NCBI GenBank assembly: GCA_002438405.1
Contig: DJOE01000020.1
Span: 27,735-91,734, forward strand
Length of the DNA: 64,000 nucleotides
From: Cyanobacteria bacterium UBA6446
Lineage (GTDB): Bacteria > Cyanobacteriota > Vampirovibrionia > Gastranaerophilales > Gastranaerophilaceae
Reading direction: 5' to 3'
In this document: positions 28,153 to 37,093 of the stretch, piece by piece
Layout: the number at the start of each line of letters is the position of its first letter
How positions within the stretch are numbered: the stretch's first letter is position 1
Notes under the pieces: generated by a model
Databases searched by the model: none
Seen by the model: only the letters and a program-made list of their open reading frames with translations
What the model was told of the DNA's origin: nothing
Made by a program: the position numbers and the translations under genes

Positions 28153-28821
28153 TTAATTTTCCAATTTTTCTACATAACTTACAAAATAAACTTCCGGAAT
28201 CTCTTCAATATTATCAATGATTTCTGAACTGATATTACCGTCAACACTGATAATCATTGAAGCTTCTCGCCCTTTTCCACTTCTATCACAATTCAAAGAT
28301 GCAATATTTATATTGTGATATTGAAGGAGAGATGAAACTTGTGAAATCATTCCCGGTTTATCCTTATAAACAAGAAGAACTGTATTATATTTACCGGTTA
28401 GCTTAACGTTAAAATCATTTATTTTTGTGATTTCTACCTCCCCAGCACCAACAGATTCTCCGGAGATAAACATTTTATTATTACCATCAAAAATAATATC
28501 AACGGCATTGGGGTGATATTTAAAATTGTCTTTGTATTCAAAATTATAATCAATTTGTTTTGCTAAATTGGAATTAAAAATATCTTTAATTCTTCTATCG
28601 TCAACTCCAAGCCCCAAAACACCGGCAAGTAAGCCTTTTTCTGTTCCGTGACCTTTTCCTGTATGAGCATAAGAATTATACAAACAGAAAGTTACGGATT
28701 TTGGAGTATTTTTATAAATATTTTTTGCCATCAGCCCCAAGCGAACAGCTCCTGCGGTGTGGGAGCTTGAGGGTCCAATCATAATGGGTGAAATAATATC
28801 AAATAAAGTTGATTTTTTCAT
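28153..28821 (-). CDS. sdaAB: L-serine dehydratase, beta subunit with ACT domain
   Basis: The 222-residue subunit opens with FDIISPIMIGPSSSHTAGAVR, the serine dehydratase beta signature. It ends in an ACT domain (about residues 148-220, starting at NTVLLVYKDKPGMISQV) that may bind serine as a regulator. It starts immediately after the stop of the 73-residue membrane protein with the ribosome site AAAGGA. Confidence 0.94.
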   Translation of the reverse strand: MKKSTLFDIISPIMIGPSSSHTAGAVRLGLMAKNIYKNTPKSVTFCLYNSYAHTGKGHGTEKGLLAGVLGLGVDDRRIKDIFNSNLAKQIDYNFEYKDNFKYHPNAVDIIFDGNNKMFISGESVGAGEVEITKINDFNVKLTGKYNTVLLVYKDKPGMISQVSSLLQYHNINIASLNCDRSGKGREASMIISVDGNISSEIIDNIEEIPEVYFVSYVEKLEN

Positions 28822-29043
28822 CTAAATATTATCCTTTAAATTGTTTTCTATTTTTTCTTTCATCGCTCTTGTAGATTCTATATCTTGAATTTTATCATCA
28901 ATCATTTGCGATTGTTGTTCAAATTTTGAATTATCGTCAAATGGATTTGAACGTCCATATTTGTGGTGAAAGCAAGTAAAATACACCACAACAGCAATTA
29001 TAATAACAATCAATAATTCTAAGATACCAAAAGCTTTTTTCAT
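28822..29043 (-). CDS. small membrane protein with a prepilin-like N-terminus
   Basis: The 73-residue product starts MKKAFGILELLIVIIIAVVV. If cut before Phe5, Glu lies at +5 of a long hydrophobic helix, as in type IV pilins, although the usual Gly at -1 is Ala. The rest is a short charged, probably coiled-coil segment, much shorter than a typical pilin. It could equally be a plain single-pass membrane protein. It lies in the rng-sdaAB run with no gap to sdaAB. Confidence 0.55.
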   Translation of the reverse strand: MKKAFGILELLIVIIIAVVVYFTCFHHKYGRSNPFDDNSKFEQQSQMIDDKIQDIESTRAMKEKIENNLKDNI

Positions 29044-29047
29044 AAAA

Positions 29048-29353
29048 TTATTTCAACCTATTCTTTGCAATAAACATTCTAATTGCATCATCAACATCAG
29101 TCGGAGATTTTAGCGATGCATTTTCAAGATTTTTATCTTTTAAATGTGCAGAAACGAAAAGCATATTATAAACAGATAATCCTACACATAAAAGAATTGA
29201 AAAACTGACAATAGCTGCAATTACAATAGAATACTTAACTGCAATCGTTTTAACCGTATGCAAATGAGGAGCTTTTGCATACGCAAAGTTAGTAGTGCAA
29301 AATAGCACTACTAAAATTACGTTCCATAAATTGTTGAAAAATCTATTCTTCAC
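29048..29353 (-). CDS. small membrane protein, unknown
   Basis: The 101-residue protein has an apparent signal segment ending in NFAYA and a second hydrophobic helix (about residues 40-70). The tail is polar (TDVDDAIRMFIAKNRLK). No family is recognised. Its start overlaps the end of the RNase E/G gene by 11 bases and it ends four bases before the next small gene, so it belongs to that operon. Confidence 0.55.
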   Translation of the reverse strand: MKNRFFNNLWNVILVVLFCTTNFAYAKAPHLHTVKTIAVKYSIVIAAIVSFSILLCVGLSVYNMLFVSAHLKDKNLENASLKSPTDVDDAIRMFIAKNRLK

Positions 29354-31241
29354 TTGTTTCCTCAGTTTTTTTAGATTTTCTTGTTCTTGAAGAGCCTCTG
29401 TTAGGTCTACGAGTTCTTTTCTTTGGTTCTTCTACCTCAACTGATTCCCCTGCGGGAGCAGTTTCTTCAACTTTTTGAGCAACCTCTTCTACAGGTTTAG
29501 CCTCATCTTGTGGAGTTTCTTCTGGAGTTTCGACCTTTTTAGTTCTTCTTTTTCTTGATTTCCCTTTAATTTTTGGTTCAACAACAGGTGTTTCAACTAC
29601 TTCTGGAATAGCTTCCGTTTCTAGTTCTTTTATCTCTTCAACTTTAACCTCTTGAACTGGTTCAATTGCAGGCGCTTCAACGTGTTCAACTACTTCTTCA
29701 ACGACCTCAACTTTTGTTTCTTCTTTTGGTTGTTTATTTTTGTCAAACTTGCTGTTACGTCTATTTCTGTTGCGTTTATTATTCTCTTTTTTAACAACCT
29801 CTTCTGTTGCAACAACAGATGGTTCTGTTTCAATTACAGGTTTTTGCACTTGTTCTTGAATGTGTTCTTGTTCTTGGTTATTTTGTTGCTGATTGTTATT
29901 ATTTTTATTATTGAATTTATTGTTATTTTTCTTGAAGTTACCGGTTGGTAATTTTAATTTTGCTGCTTTTGCACGATATTCACCCTCAGCAGTAGGAGTT
30001 GCAAAATTAAAATCAATCATTGAATATCCGCTACCTTGACAGTGAGGACATTTCTTAGTGAAGATTTCTGATAAAGACTGTCCTTGACGGTGACGAGTTA
30101 ACTCAACAAGTCCTAAATCAGAAAGCTGACCAACTTGAGGTTTAGCTTTATCCGGTTCAAGAGCTATCTCTAATTCTTCCATCATAGCCAATTTATCAGC
30201 TCTAGACATCATATCGATAAAGTCAACAATAACCATACCACCAATATTTCTAAGTCTTAATTGTCTTGCAATTTCGTGAACTGCTTCAATGTTTGTTTTC
30301 AAAATTGTTTCATCTTGAGTTGATGAGCTTGTAAATTTACCACTGTTTACATCAATTACGGTCAAAGCCTCTGTTTGTTGAATAAACAAATAACCACCTG
30401 ATGGCATGTTAACTTTTACATTCAATGCGGCTTTGATTTCTTTATGAATATCCATTGCTACGAGTAATGGTTCAGTTCCTTTGTACAATGTAACTTGAAC
30501 ATTCTTAGAAATGTGCCAATTTTGCAAGATATTTTGAACTCTATTCATTGCAAACGGAGTATCAACAATAATCTCTTTAACATCATCAGTACAAGCTTCA
30601 CGAATAACTCTATATAACAAATCTTGATCCCTATAAATAAGATTTGGAGGAGTTAATGTTTCAGCTGAAGTAATAATGTTATTCCATTTTTCTAGTAGAA
30701 TTTCTAAATCTTCTTGAATATCAGCTTCGGATTGCCCCTCAGCCTCTGTTCTAATAATCACACCAACACCAACTGGTTTAATAAGATTTACAATAGATTT
30801 TAATCTTGCACGCTCTTTAGAATTTTCAATCTTCTTACTTACACTAACCCCAGGTTCATTTGGCATCAAAACTAAAAATCTTCCAGGAAGACTGATTTCT
30901 GTTGTAACACGAGGTCCTTTATGTCCCGTAGGTTCTTTTACAACTTGGACAACTAATTTTTGTTTAGGAGATAATTTCTCTTTCAATGTACCTTTGCCCA
31001 TAACATCTTCCGCATGCAAAAAGCCCATTCTATCAGTACCAACATTTACAAATGCAGCATCAATACTTGGTAAAATATTATCAACAGTAGCCAAATATAC
31101 ATCACCTAATAAAACTTCTCCTCTATGTATAAAGAAGTCTGTAACTTTTTTGTTCTCTAAAACTGCTGCAATATTGTCTCTTTCAGCAATAACAATTCTT
31201 TTTTCAATACTTTGATTAGCATTTCTGTTTTTGTCGTTCAT
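29343..31241 (-). CDS. rng: ribonuclease E/G family endoribonuclease with long charged tail
   Basis: The enzyme processes rRNA precursors and starts mRNA decay. An S1-like RNA-binding region lies at about residues 35-125. The catalytic metal aspartates are in VIDVNSGKF (near 295) and VDFIDM (near 340). The zinc-link CPHCQGSGY is near 396. From about residue 430 to 632 the protein turns into a low-complexity Asn/Gln/Lys then Glu/Pro/Val-rich tail ending in RTRKSKK. Such tails in RNase E can scaffold partners, which is inference here. It follows the radical SAM gene by 14 bases. Confidence 0.93.
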   Translation of the reverse strand: MNDKNRNANQSIEKRIVIAERDNIAAVLENKKVTDFFIHRGEVLLGDVYLATVDNILPSIDAAFVNVGTDRMGFLHAEDVMGKGTLKEKLSPKQKLVVQVVKEPTGHKGPRVTTEISLPGRFLVLMPNEPGVSVSKKIENSKERARLKSIVNLIKPVGVGVIIRTEAEGQSEADIQEDLEILLEKWNNIITSAETLTPPNLIYRDQDLLYRVIREACTDDVKEIIVDTPFAMNRVQNILQNWHISKNVQVTLYKGTEPLLVAMDIHKEIKAALNVKVNMPSGGYLFIQQTEALTVIDVNSGKFTSSSTQDETILKTNIEAVHEIARQLRLRNIGGMVIVDFIDMMSRADKLAMMEELEIALEPDKAKPQVGQLSDLGLVELTRHRQGQSLSEIFTKKCPHCQGSGYSMIDFNFATPTAEGEYRAKAAKLKLPTGNFKKNNNKFNNKNNNNQQQNNQEQEHIQEQVQKPVIETEPSVVATEEVVKKENNKRNRNRRNSKFDKNKQPKEETKVEVVEEVVEHVEAPAIEPVQEVKVEEIKELETEAIPEVVETPVVEPKIKGKSRKRRTKKVETPEETPQDEAKPVEEVAQKVEETAPAGESVEVEEPKKRTRRPNRGSSRTRKSKKTEETSEE

Positions 31242-31255
31242 AAAAATTCCTTTTC

Positions 31256-33787
31256 TTATAACTCATGCAAAGACTCGGTAAAAAATTTAACCCTCGTAAT
31301 ATCAAATATTACATCTGGAGCAATAATATTCATCAAAACATCTGCTCTCAATGGAGGAATTTCGGACCCTTGACCGGTCTTTAATACTATAAATAAACAA
31401 TCGTTTTCATATCGGTGAGAACCAATAGAGGTACGAATATTTACTGTTTTTACTAAACCTTTTTTATTTTTCTTCTCAACTAAAATCTCGTCAGAAGATA
31501 AAACTCTGTCCGTATTATACACTAATTTTTCGAAATCGTAAAGTTTATTTTTCACATCTGCAATTTTAACCTTGTATTCTGCCCAACAAACGGTTTGATC
31601 AATTGATGGAGCAGAACGGTCAATCTGTTTTACTGAAATTACTTTTGATTCTTTTGGTAAAACCCTCTGAAGTTCATTTTTAATATAATCAGTATCAACA
31701 TTATCTAACAATTCAATGTCAACAAGTTCAGTCGTACTTTCACAAAACAATGGTAAAGCAATTCCCATAGAGATTTTCATTGTTGGGTTATAACCGAATG
31801 AAAATGCTACATTCAAATCCGATCTTGAAATAGCTTTGAAAAATGTATTCTGCCAATCTAAATGAGAAAAATATCTCAAAATACCGGTTTTGGTTAATTT
31901 TATTCTATATCTAAAGATTTCACGAATGGTGTGTTGAGCTGTTGCAGGGTCAACATGTTCTTGTTTTACAACAAGTTGAGCCTTATCACTTGCGATAAAG
32001 GATTTATCCATAATCTTTTTAACACCAAAACTTGGACAAACACCACAATTTACGCACCTTTGCTGACAGGTAGGAACAATATGAGGCGAATTTGCATCAA
32101 CACCAAAAGCTCTTCGATATTCTTCTTTAAACCACTCTTTACTTACACCAATATCAACAAAATTCCAAGGTAAATCTTCCTCAAGGGAATATTGTCTTTG
32201 AGCGAGTGTATTTAAATTTATACCTAATTCGTCAGCAGTTTCAAACCAAACATTTTTATCAAAATATTCCCCCCACGCATCAAGATAGCAACCTTTATTA
32301 TAAAGGGCTTCAATATATTTTCCCATTGATTCATCACCTCGAGTCAACACAGCTTCAAGCAATGAAACAAATTTTTCGTGATAATTAACTTTTACACCTT
32401 TGATATGCGAAACTTGTTCCATCAAATAGTGAATATGTTCAGTAACTTCTGATAAATTCATTTGAGAACACCACTGAAATGGAGTGAATGGTTTCGGAAC
32501 AAAAATTGAAAGAGTACAAGTCAAATCAAGTGAATGTTTCAATTCTTTTTCTTTTTTGATAAGTCTTGAGCGATACCGGATTCTTCTAAACAATTCTGCC
32601 ATTTCGTCCATATCTTCAAGAGTTTCCGTTGGCAAACCACAAATAAAATACAATTTAACTCTTGACCAGCCATTTTCATACAGAGTTAAAATAGCATTCA
32701 TAATCTGTTCTTCTGTAATATTTTTCTTGATGACATCTCTAAGTCTTTGACTTCCTGCTTCTGGAGCTAGTGTCATTGTTGATTTTCTTACACTCTGAAC
32801 TAAATTTGCAAGTTCAAGATTAAATCCATCAATTCTTTGACTTGGTAAAGACACAGAAATCTTTTTATCGTTGAAATCTACGGCTAACTCTTTTATAACT
32901 TCATTTATATTTGCATAGTCATTTGATGATAATGAAAGCAATGAATATTCATCATAACCGGTATTTTTGACAAGTTCTTTTGTTATTTTAATAATATCTT
33001 CTGCGCTACGTTCTCTTATAGGCAAAGTTACATGCCCCGGTTGACAGAAACGACACATTCTTCCGCAACCTCGACGAATCTCAACAACAGCCCTATCTTG
33101 AATAGAAGAAGAAAAAGGTATTGGATAAGATTTTGGGGCATTTTCATAAGTCAATTGTGCAATGCGTTTTTTAACACTACCACCTAATAACTTTGACCAT
33201 CGACCGGAATTTTCACCAGCACAAAGAGTTTTAATCCTTTCGATTCTTGATAGTCCTTTTGTTTTTTGAAGAATATTACAAACTTCAACTATTGAGTCTT
33301 CTCCATCGCCAATCAAAAATACATCAATAAAATCACTCATCGGTAAAGGGTTAAAAGTACAAGGACCTCCAGCAATGATTATGGGGTCTTCATCTGTTCT
33401 ATCTGTATTTTTGTATGGAATTCCTGCCATTTCAAGCATTTTTAAAACAGTAGGATATGCCATCTCGTATTGTAAAGAAAAACCAACAACATCAAAATCT
33501 CGAACATTTTTCTTTGATTCTAGGGCATATAAAATATCAGGTTTGAAATCCGGTTCTGGAGCATAAACTCTATCGCACATATAATTAGGTTGCTTATTAA
33601 CTTGTTCATACAAAACACGAACACCTAAATTAGAAATTCCAATTTCATATTTATCAGGAAATGCAAGAACCAACCTAACATCTGCACTATCAAAATCCTT
33701 ATTATGGGATAAAAATTCTCCACCTACATATTGGTAAGGTTTTGAACACTTAAATAAACTTTCATGATACTTATTAAAAAAACACAT
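31256..33787 (-). CDS. B12-binding radical SAM protein fused to a DUF2344 domain
   Basis: This 843-residue protein combines an N-terminal B12-binding region, the radical SAM cluster motif CGRMCRFC (C-x3-C-x2-C, near 238) and a second cysteine cluster CQQRCVNCGVC (near 572). The C-terminal DUF2344 domain starts around residue 625 (RYRIKLTKTGILRYFSHLDW). The fusion corresponds to the TIGR03960 and TIGR03936 families. In many genomes these two lie next to the RNase E/G gene, as here. The substrate is unknown, and the link to rng suggests RNA or ribosome work. Confidence 0.9.
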   Translation of the reverse strand: MCFFNKYHESLFKCSKPYQYVGGEFLSHNKDFDSADVRLVLAFPDKYEIGISNLGVRVLYEQVNKQPNYMCDRVYAPEPDFKPDILYALESKKNVRDFDVVGFSLQYEMAYPTVLKMLEMAGIPYKNTDRTDEDPIIIAGGPCTFNPLPMSDFIDVFLIGDGEDSIVEVCNILQKTKGLSRIERIKTLCAGENSGRWSKLLGGSVKKRIAQLTYENAPKSYPIPFSSSIQDRAVVEIRRGCGRMCRFCQPGHVTLPIRERSAEDIIKITKELVKNTGYDEYSLLSLSSNDYANINEVIKELAVDFNDKKISVSLPSQRIDGFNLELANLVQSVRKSTMTLAPEAGSQRLRDVIKKNITEEQIMNAILTLYENGWSRVKLYFICGLPTETLEDMDEMAELFRRIRYRSRLIKKEKELKHSLDLTCTLSIFVPKPFTPFQWCSQMNLSEVTEHIHYLMEQVSHIKGVKVNYHEKFVSLLEAVLTRGDESMGKYIEALYNKGCYLDAWGEYFDKNVWFETADELGINLNTLAQRQYSLEEDLPWNFVDIGVSKEWFKEEYRRAFGVDANSPHIVPTCQQRCVNCGVCPSFGVKKIMDKSFIASDKAQLVVKQEHVDPATAQHTIREIFRYRIKLTKTGILRYFSHLDWQNTFFKAISRSDLNVAFSFGYNPTMKISMGIALPLFCESTTELVDIELLDNVDTDYIKNELQRVLPKESKVISVKQIDRSAPSIDQTVCWAEYKVKIADVKNKLYDFEKLVYNTDRVLSSDEILVEKKNKKGLVKTVNIRTSIGSHRYENDCLFIVLKTGQGSEIPPLRADVLMNIIAPDVIFDITRVKFFTESLHEL

Positions 33788-33799
33788 TTTCTACTTCTC

Positions 33800-34147
33800 T
33801 TAAGCTAAATCCTCAGGGAAATATTTGTCAATTTCGATAATCGTTCCGTCCAAAGTATTACCGTCAAACGATTTCATGAACTTGAATAAATCAGCATTCG
33901 GAACATCATAAGAATACAAAACAACTTCTCCGTCCATTTCACGCATTACTGTAACCATATAATGACATTTTGCACGGTATTTTAATAAATGTTCCTTGTT
34001 AAACTTATTTCCATTAGTATCTTTTTTAATTTTTACATAATTAAATCCAGCATAATACTTGATTTTATCTTGAAGTTCAGGTGTTATGTGATTGTTATTA
34101 TGATTAGAAAATAAGTTAATAACATTTTGATTTATTTCGCCGGTCAC
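33800..34147 (-). CDS. hypothetical protein, GTG start
   Basis: The ribosome site GGAGGGAGA sits just upstream of a GTG at 34145-34147. It therefore sets the start there and not at the earlier ATG at 34174, which has no site. The 115-residue protein (GTG ACC GGC GAA, VTGEINQNV) has no signal or membrane segment. It has a central charged strand-rich part and ends IEIDKYFPEDLA. No family is recognised. It leads the radical SAM-rng run by 12 bases. Confidence 0.6.
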   Translation of the reverse strand: MTGEINQNVINLFSNHNNNHITPELQDKIKYYAGFNYVKIKKDTNGNKFNKEHLLKYRAKCHYMVTVMREMDGEVVLYSYDVPNADLFKFMKSFDGNTLDGTIIEIDKYFPEDLA

Positions 34148-34198
34148 AAATCTCCCTCCAACTATATTAAACAATACAATAAATGAAATGTCTAAATA

Positions 34199-34498
34199 TT
34201 AAGAGATTTCTTTTAAATACTTAACAACTTTTAATGCTGTTTCTCGTCTTACATCGTCTGGAGCTAATCTCAAATATTCAATAGCATGAGACACTTTAAT
34301 ATTTTTATCATACCAACGTTTCAAAATATAATTATATTGATCTTCTAAGCTCAATTCTTTTAATTCAACATCTTTAAGTAATTCTATTATATAGTCTGCA
34401 CATCTAACCTGAATTTCCTCAGGAGCTTTTTCAAGATCGTGGATAGCTTTACTTACGACAGCATCTGCATCATACCATCTTTTAAACATGTTTTTCAT
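34199..34498 (-). CDS. 99-residue protein made of two internal repeats
   Basis: The protein consists of two roughly 40-residue copies. FKRWYDADAVVSKAIHDL (residues 5-22) matches LKRWYDKNIKVSHAIEYL (residues 59-76). Each copy continues with an APxxI/VR segment and a leucine-rich helix. This is an internal duplication of an all-helical unit, HEAT/TPR-like by appearance. The SD AAAAGGGG supports the start. Function is unknown. Confidence 0.65.
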   Translation of the reverse strand: MKNMFKRWYDADAVVSKAIHDLEKAPEEIQVRCADYIIELLKDVELKELSLEDQYNYILKRWYDKNIKVSHAIEYLRLAPDDVRRETALKVVKYLKEIS

Positions 34499-34581
34499 AA
34501 CATTCCCCTTTTCCTATTTGTTAAGAATATTAAACCAAAATTTTAAAAAAAAGTAAATTATGTATCAAAATTTTACTTTAT

Positions 34582-34591
34582 ATATGTAGGT
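34582..34591 (+). promoter_or_regulatory. Leader motif ATATGTAGGT, second copy
   Basis: The ten bases are identical to 222-231 and precede another small gene. The flank ACTTTATATATGTA also resembles the leader of the gene at 5748-5990 on the minus strand. Confidence 0.35.
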
Positions 34592-34616
34592 AAAAGGTTA
34601 TTTTTAAAGGTTTGGC

Positions 34617-35000
34617 ATGGTAGATACAAGCAGTATGTATAATTTATCAAATCCGGCACTTAATGATGATATCGGATTGAATTGTTTAAATAAATCACTT
34701 CCAATTACTCCAAGCGGATTTGACGGCGAACCATACGTTCCTGATATGGCGGGTGTAAAATTACAAGACCAAGTATCTAAAGATACCTTTGACAAATCCA
34801 GCGATAAAATTCAAGATAAAGGCAAAGATAATAAAGACAAAAAAGATGCAACATCTTCGGATAAGCAATCAAAATCCTCAACAGTAAAAAAAGCTTTGAT
34901 TGGTGGAGGTATTGCAACTATTGGTGGTGTTTTGGCATTCAAAAATAAAGGTAAAATTTTGAGCGCAGCAAAAAGCATCTTAAAAAAGATTAAAAAATAA
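34617..35000 (+). CDS. small Asp/Lys-rich protein with C-terminal glycine-zipper helix
   Basis: The 127-residue product has a polar N-terminus, a Lys/Asp/Ser stretch (residues 55-88) and a hydrophobic segment ALIGGGIATIGGVLAF. A basic amphipathic tail ends in LKKIKK. The zipper-then-basic-helix order resembles the protein at 266-748. No family is recognised. A membrane-associating role is inferred. It is transcribed alone and closed by the hairpin at 35049-35075. Confidence 0.6.
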   Translation: MVDTSSMYNLSNPALNDDIGLNCLNKSLPITPSGFDGEPYVPDMAGVKLQDQVSKDTFDKSSDKIQDKGKDNKDKKDATSSDKQSKSSTVKKALIGGGIATIGGVLAFKNKGKILSAAKSILKKIKK

Positions 35001-35048
35001 TTATTTCCCTGTAATAGATAAAATGATAGTGTGTAGCAAATGAATTTT

Positions 35049-35075
35049 AGCAGGATTTCAAAATCCTGCTTTTTT
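35049..35075 (+). terminator. Terminator before yajQ
   Basis: AGCAGGATT (35049-35057) pairs with AATCCTGCT (35062-35070), followed by T residues. Confidence 0.85.
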
Positions 35076-35116
35076 ATGTTATATTCAAATAAGTTTAAAT
35101 AGAAGGAGAGTATGTT

Positions 35117-35617
35117 ATGGCTAAAGAATGCAGTTTTGATATTGTATCAGAATACAATAAACAAGAATTGGTAAACGCAATTGACCAAGTTAAAAGGGAA
35201 TTAACAACAAGATTTGACCTAAAAGACTCTAATTCTCAAGTTGAATTAGACGCAGATAAATCTGTAACAATTACAACTAATGATGAAATGAAGCTAAAAA
35301 ACATTGTTGATATTTTACAATCAAAACTTGTAAAAAGGAATTTGAGTCTAAAAATTCTTGATGCTCAAACACCAGAAAACGCATTAGGCGGAAATGTTCG
35401 TCAAGTTTTTAATCTTAAAAAAGGTTTAACACAAGAACTAGCAAAGAAAATCGTATCAGATATCAAAGCGACAAAATTAAAAGTTCAAGCATCAATTCAA
35501 GGAGAGCAAGTGAGAGTTTCAGGAAAAGATAAAGATGATTTGCAAACAGTAATTCAAATGCTTAGAAAAAATGAAGATAAGTACGATTATCCTTTGCAAT
35601 TTACAAATTACAGATAA
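35117..35617 (+). CDS. yajQ: YajQ-family nucleotide-binding protein
   Basis: YajQ proteins have two ferredoxin-like domains and bind nucleotides; some bind cyclic di-GMP and act as effectors. The opening FDIVSEYNKQELVNAIDQV and the central GLTQELAKKIV are typical, and the 166-residue length is normal. The ribosome site AGAAGGAGAG is strong. The ligand in this organism is not known. A degenerate GGDEF protein occurs elsewhere in the window (55618-56862). Confidence 0.93.
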   Translation: MAKECSFDIVSEYNKQELVNAIDQVKRELTTRFDLKDSNSQVELDADKSVTITTNDEMKLKNIVDILQSKLVKRNLSLKILDAQTPENALGGNVRQVFNLKKGLTQELAKKIVSDIKATKLKVQASIQGEQVRVSGKDKDDLQTVIQMLRKNEDKYDYPLQFTNYR

Positions 35618-35621
35618 AATT

Positions 35622-35647
35622 AAAGACCTCATTAAGAGGTCTTTTTT
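35622..35647. terminator. Bidirectional terminator between yajQ and a convergent gene
   Basis: AAAGACCTC (35622-35630) pairs with GAGGTCTTT (35636-35644) and continues into T residues. The opposite strand also ends in a T-rich run, so it may serve both genes. Confidence 0.8.
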
Positions 35648-35657
35648 AATATTATAA

Positions 35658-37076
35658 TTATGGATTTTGAACTGAGTCTTCAGGATTATCAGTAGATTTT
35701 GAAGACTCGCCGGTTTTATCATACAATTTGTCTAATTTCTTATCCACAGAATCAATTTCTTTTTGCTTTTGTTTGATTTGTTTTTCGGTTTTTATAATAT
35801 CTTTTGCTAATTGATCTTTTAAGTATTTTTTATAAGCTTCCTCAAGCTCAGGTCCTTCTGTTGAACCTTTAAGGGTTTGAAGTTTTTTATAATCTCTATA
35901 TTCGTCTTTGTAATCAGAATTTAATACTCTGATGTTATATTTATATTCGTTTTTGATGTCCTTAACGACTTCTTTATCTTCAGCTTTTTTCTGTTTCTCT
36001 AAAACTTTTCCTTGTTGCTTTAAGAATTTTTCTTGAATTTCAACAGTTTGATATGATTCTACACCATCTTGAACAACTTTTAGACCATTTTCACTAACTC
36101 TAGGTGTGAAACTTTTATTAAAAGAAATTAGTCTTGATTGTTCGCCTTTATAATCCACACTCCAAGCGCCAAGATATACTGGGGTTGAGCCGGTATAGGC
36201 ATAAGCTTGAACAATCACACGATTAGGACTATTCAAATCAAATCCTAAAGGAATGATATCCCATCTTTTATCAACAAGATTTACGTCCATATACTCTTTC
36301 CAAAAGTAAGATATTGCATCTCGAATTTCGATTAAATCATAACTTACTTTGTTGGTAAAATCATAGACGTAAAGCTTAGTTTCCCAAATGCCATCTTCAC
36401 TTGAACCAAGTTTTTCTTTTACTAATAATTTTGTTCCATCAGTTGAAAAGTCAACAGGTGTTAAAGTTCTAAATGCGGCAAAATTATCTATTGATTTATC
36501 TGTTGACAAAATTGGAACTGGATTTCGATTAGCAACATTTGCTTTTAATATTGTATTCAAAACATTTTCATCACCAAGCAACGGAATAACAAACAAATCA
36601 CACGCAACTGATGCACTGTCAGGATAATAATAAACAGCTGGATACACCAATTTTGAATAATCAGGAGATACAATACCTTGAGCATTAATCATTTTTTTTA
36701 CGAATAGCTTTTTACCCAAAGTTAATTCTGCATTCCCTGCAGGCGAATTATATTTAACTATCTTATACAAAGGTTGAGGAACATATTTGAAATCTGACGG
36801 TCGCTCAATTTTTGGGACATCAAATTCAAAATTAGATTTGTCCTTGTATTCAGATAAATTTTCATATTCTTGAACAGTCATATAACCAGACGGAGTCCTA
36901 TTAAGAAGTTTACCCTCCATTTGCTTTTTCTCATCATCTTTCAATACATTATACTGATATCTCAATTCTTTTGAACGGGTATCAAATGTTTTTGAAAAAG
37001 GATTTCGAATATTTGCTGCAACAGAAGATTTTGCACACATCAAAAAGCAAATTGCAAGTATTAAAATCTTCTTCAT
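35658..37076 (-). CDS. secreted protein of unknown function with C-terminal coiled coil
   Basis: The 472-residue protein has a signal peptide ending SSVAANIRN. Residues 90-330 are beta-rich with repeated Asp/Tyr/Val strands that resemble propeller-like blades by eye. Residues 340-460 form a Lys/Glu-rich helical stretch with heptad pattern (KQIKQKQKEIDSVDKKLDKL) that is likely a coiled coil. No enzyme motif is seen. It probably acts in the periplasm or at the surface. It lies 17 bases downstream of the response regulator gene and may be in its operon. Confidence 0.6.
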   Translation of the reverse strand: MKKILILAICFLMCAKSSVAANIRNPFSKTFDTRSKELRYQYNVLKDDEKKQMEGKLLNRTPSGYMTVQEYENLSEYKDKSNFEFDVPKIERPSDFKYVPQPLYKIVKYNSPAGNAELTLGKKLFVKKMINAQGIVSPDYSKLVYPAVYYYPDSASVACDLFVIPLLGDENVLNTILKANVANRNPVPILSTDKSIDNFAAFRTLTPVDFSTDGTKLLVKEKLGSSEDGIWETKLYVYDFTNKVSYDLIEIRDAISYFWKEYMDVNLVDKRWDIIPLGFDLNSPNRVIVQAYAYTGSTPVYLGAWSVDYKGEQSRLISFNKSFTPRVSENGLKVVQDGVESYQTVEIQEKFLKQQGKVLEKQKKAEDKEVVKDIKNEYKYNIRVLNSDYKDEYRDYKKLQTLKGSTEGPELEEAYKKYLKDQLAKDIIKTEKQIKQKQKEIDSVDKKLDKLYDKTGESSKSTDNPEDSVQNP

Positions 37077-37093
37077 CGTCGTTTTTAACCTTA

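Noticed and set aside
29652..29951. Plus-strand frame rich in Phe and Asn
   Set aside because: It is the opposite strand of the Lys/Asn/Glu tail of the RNase E/G gene and has no start signal.
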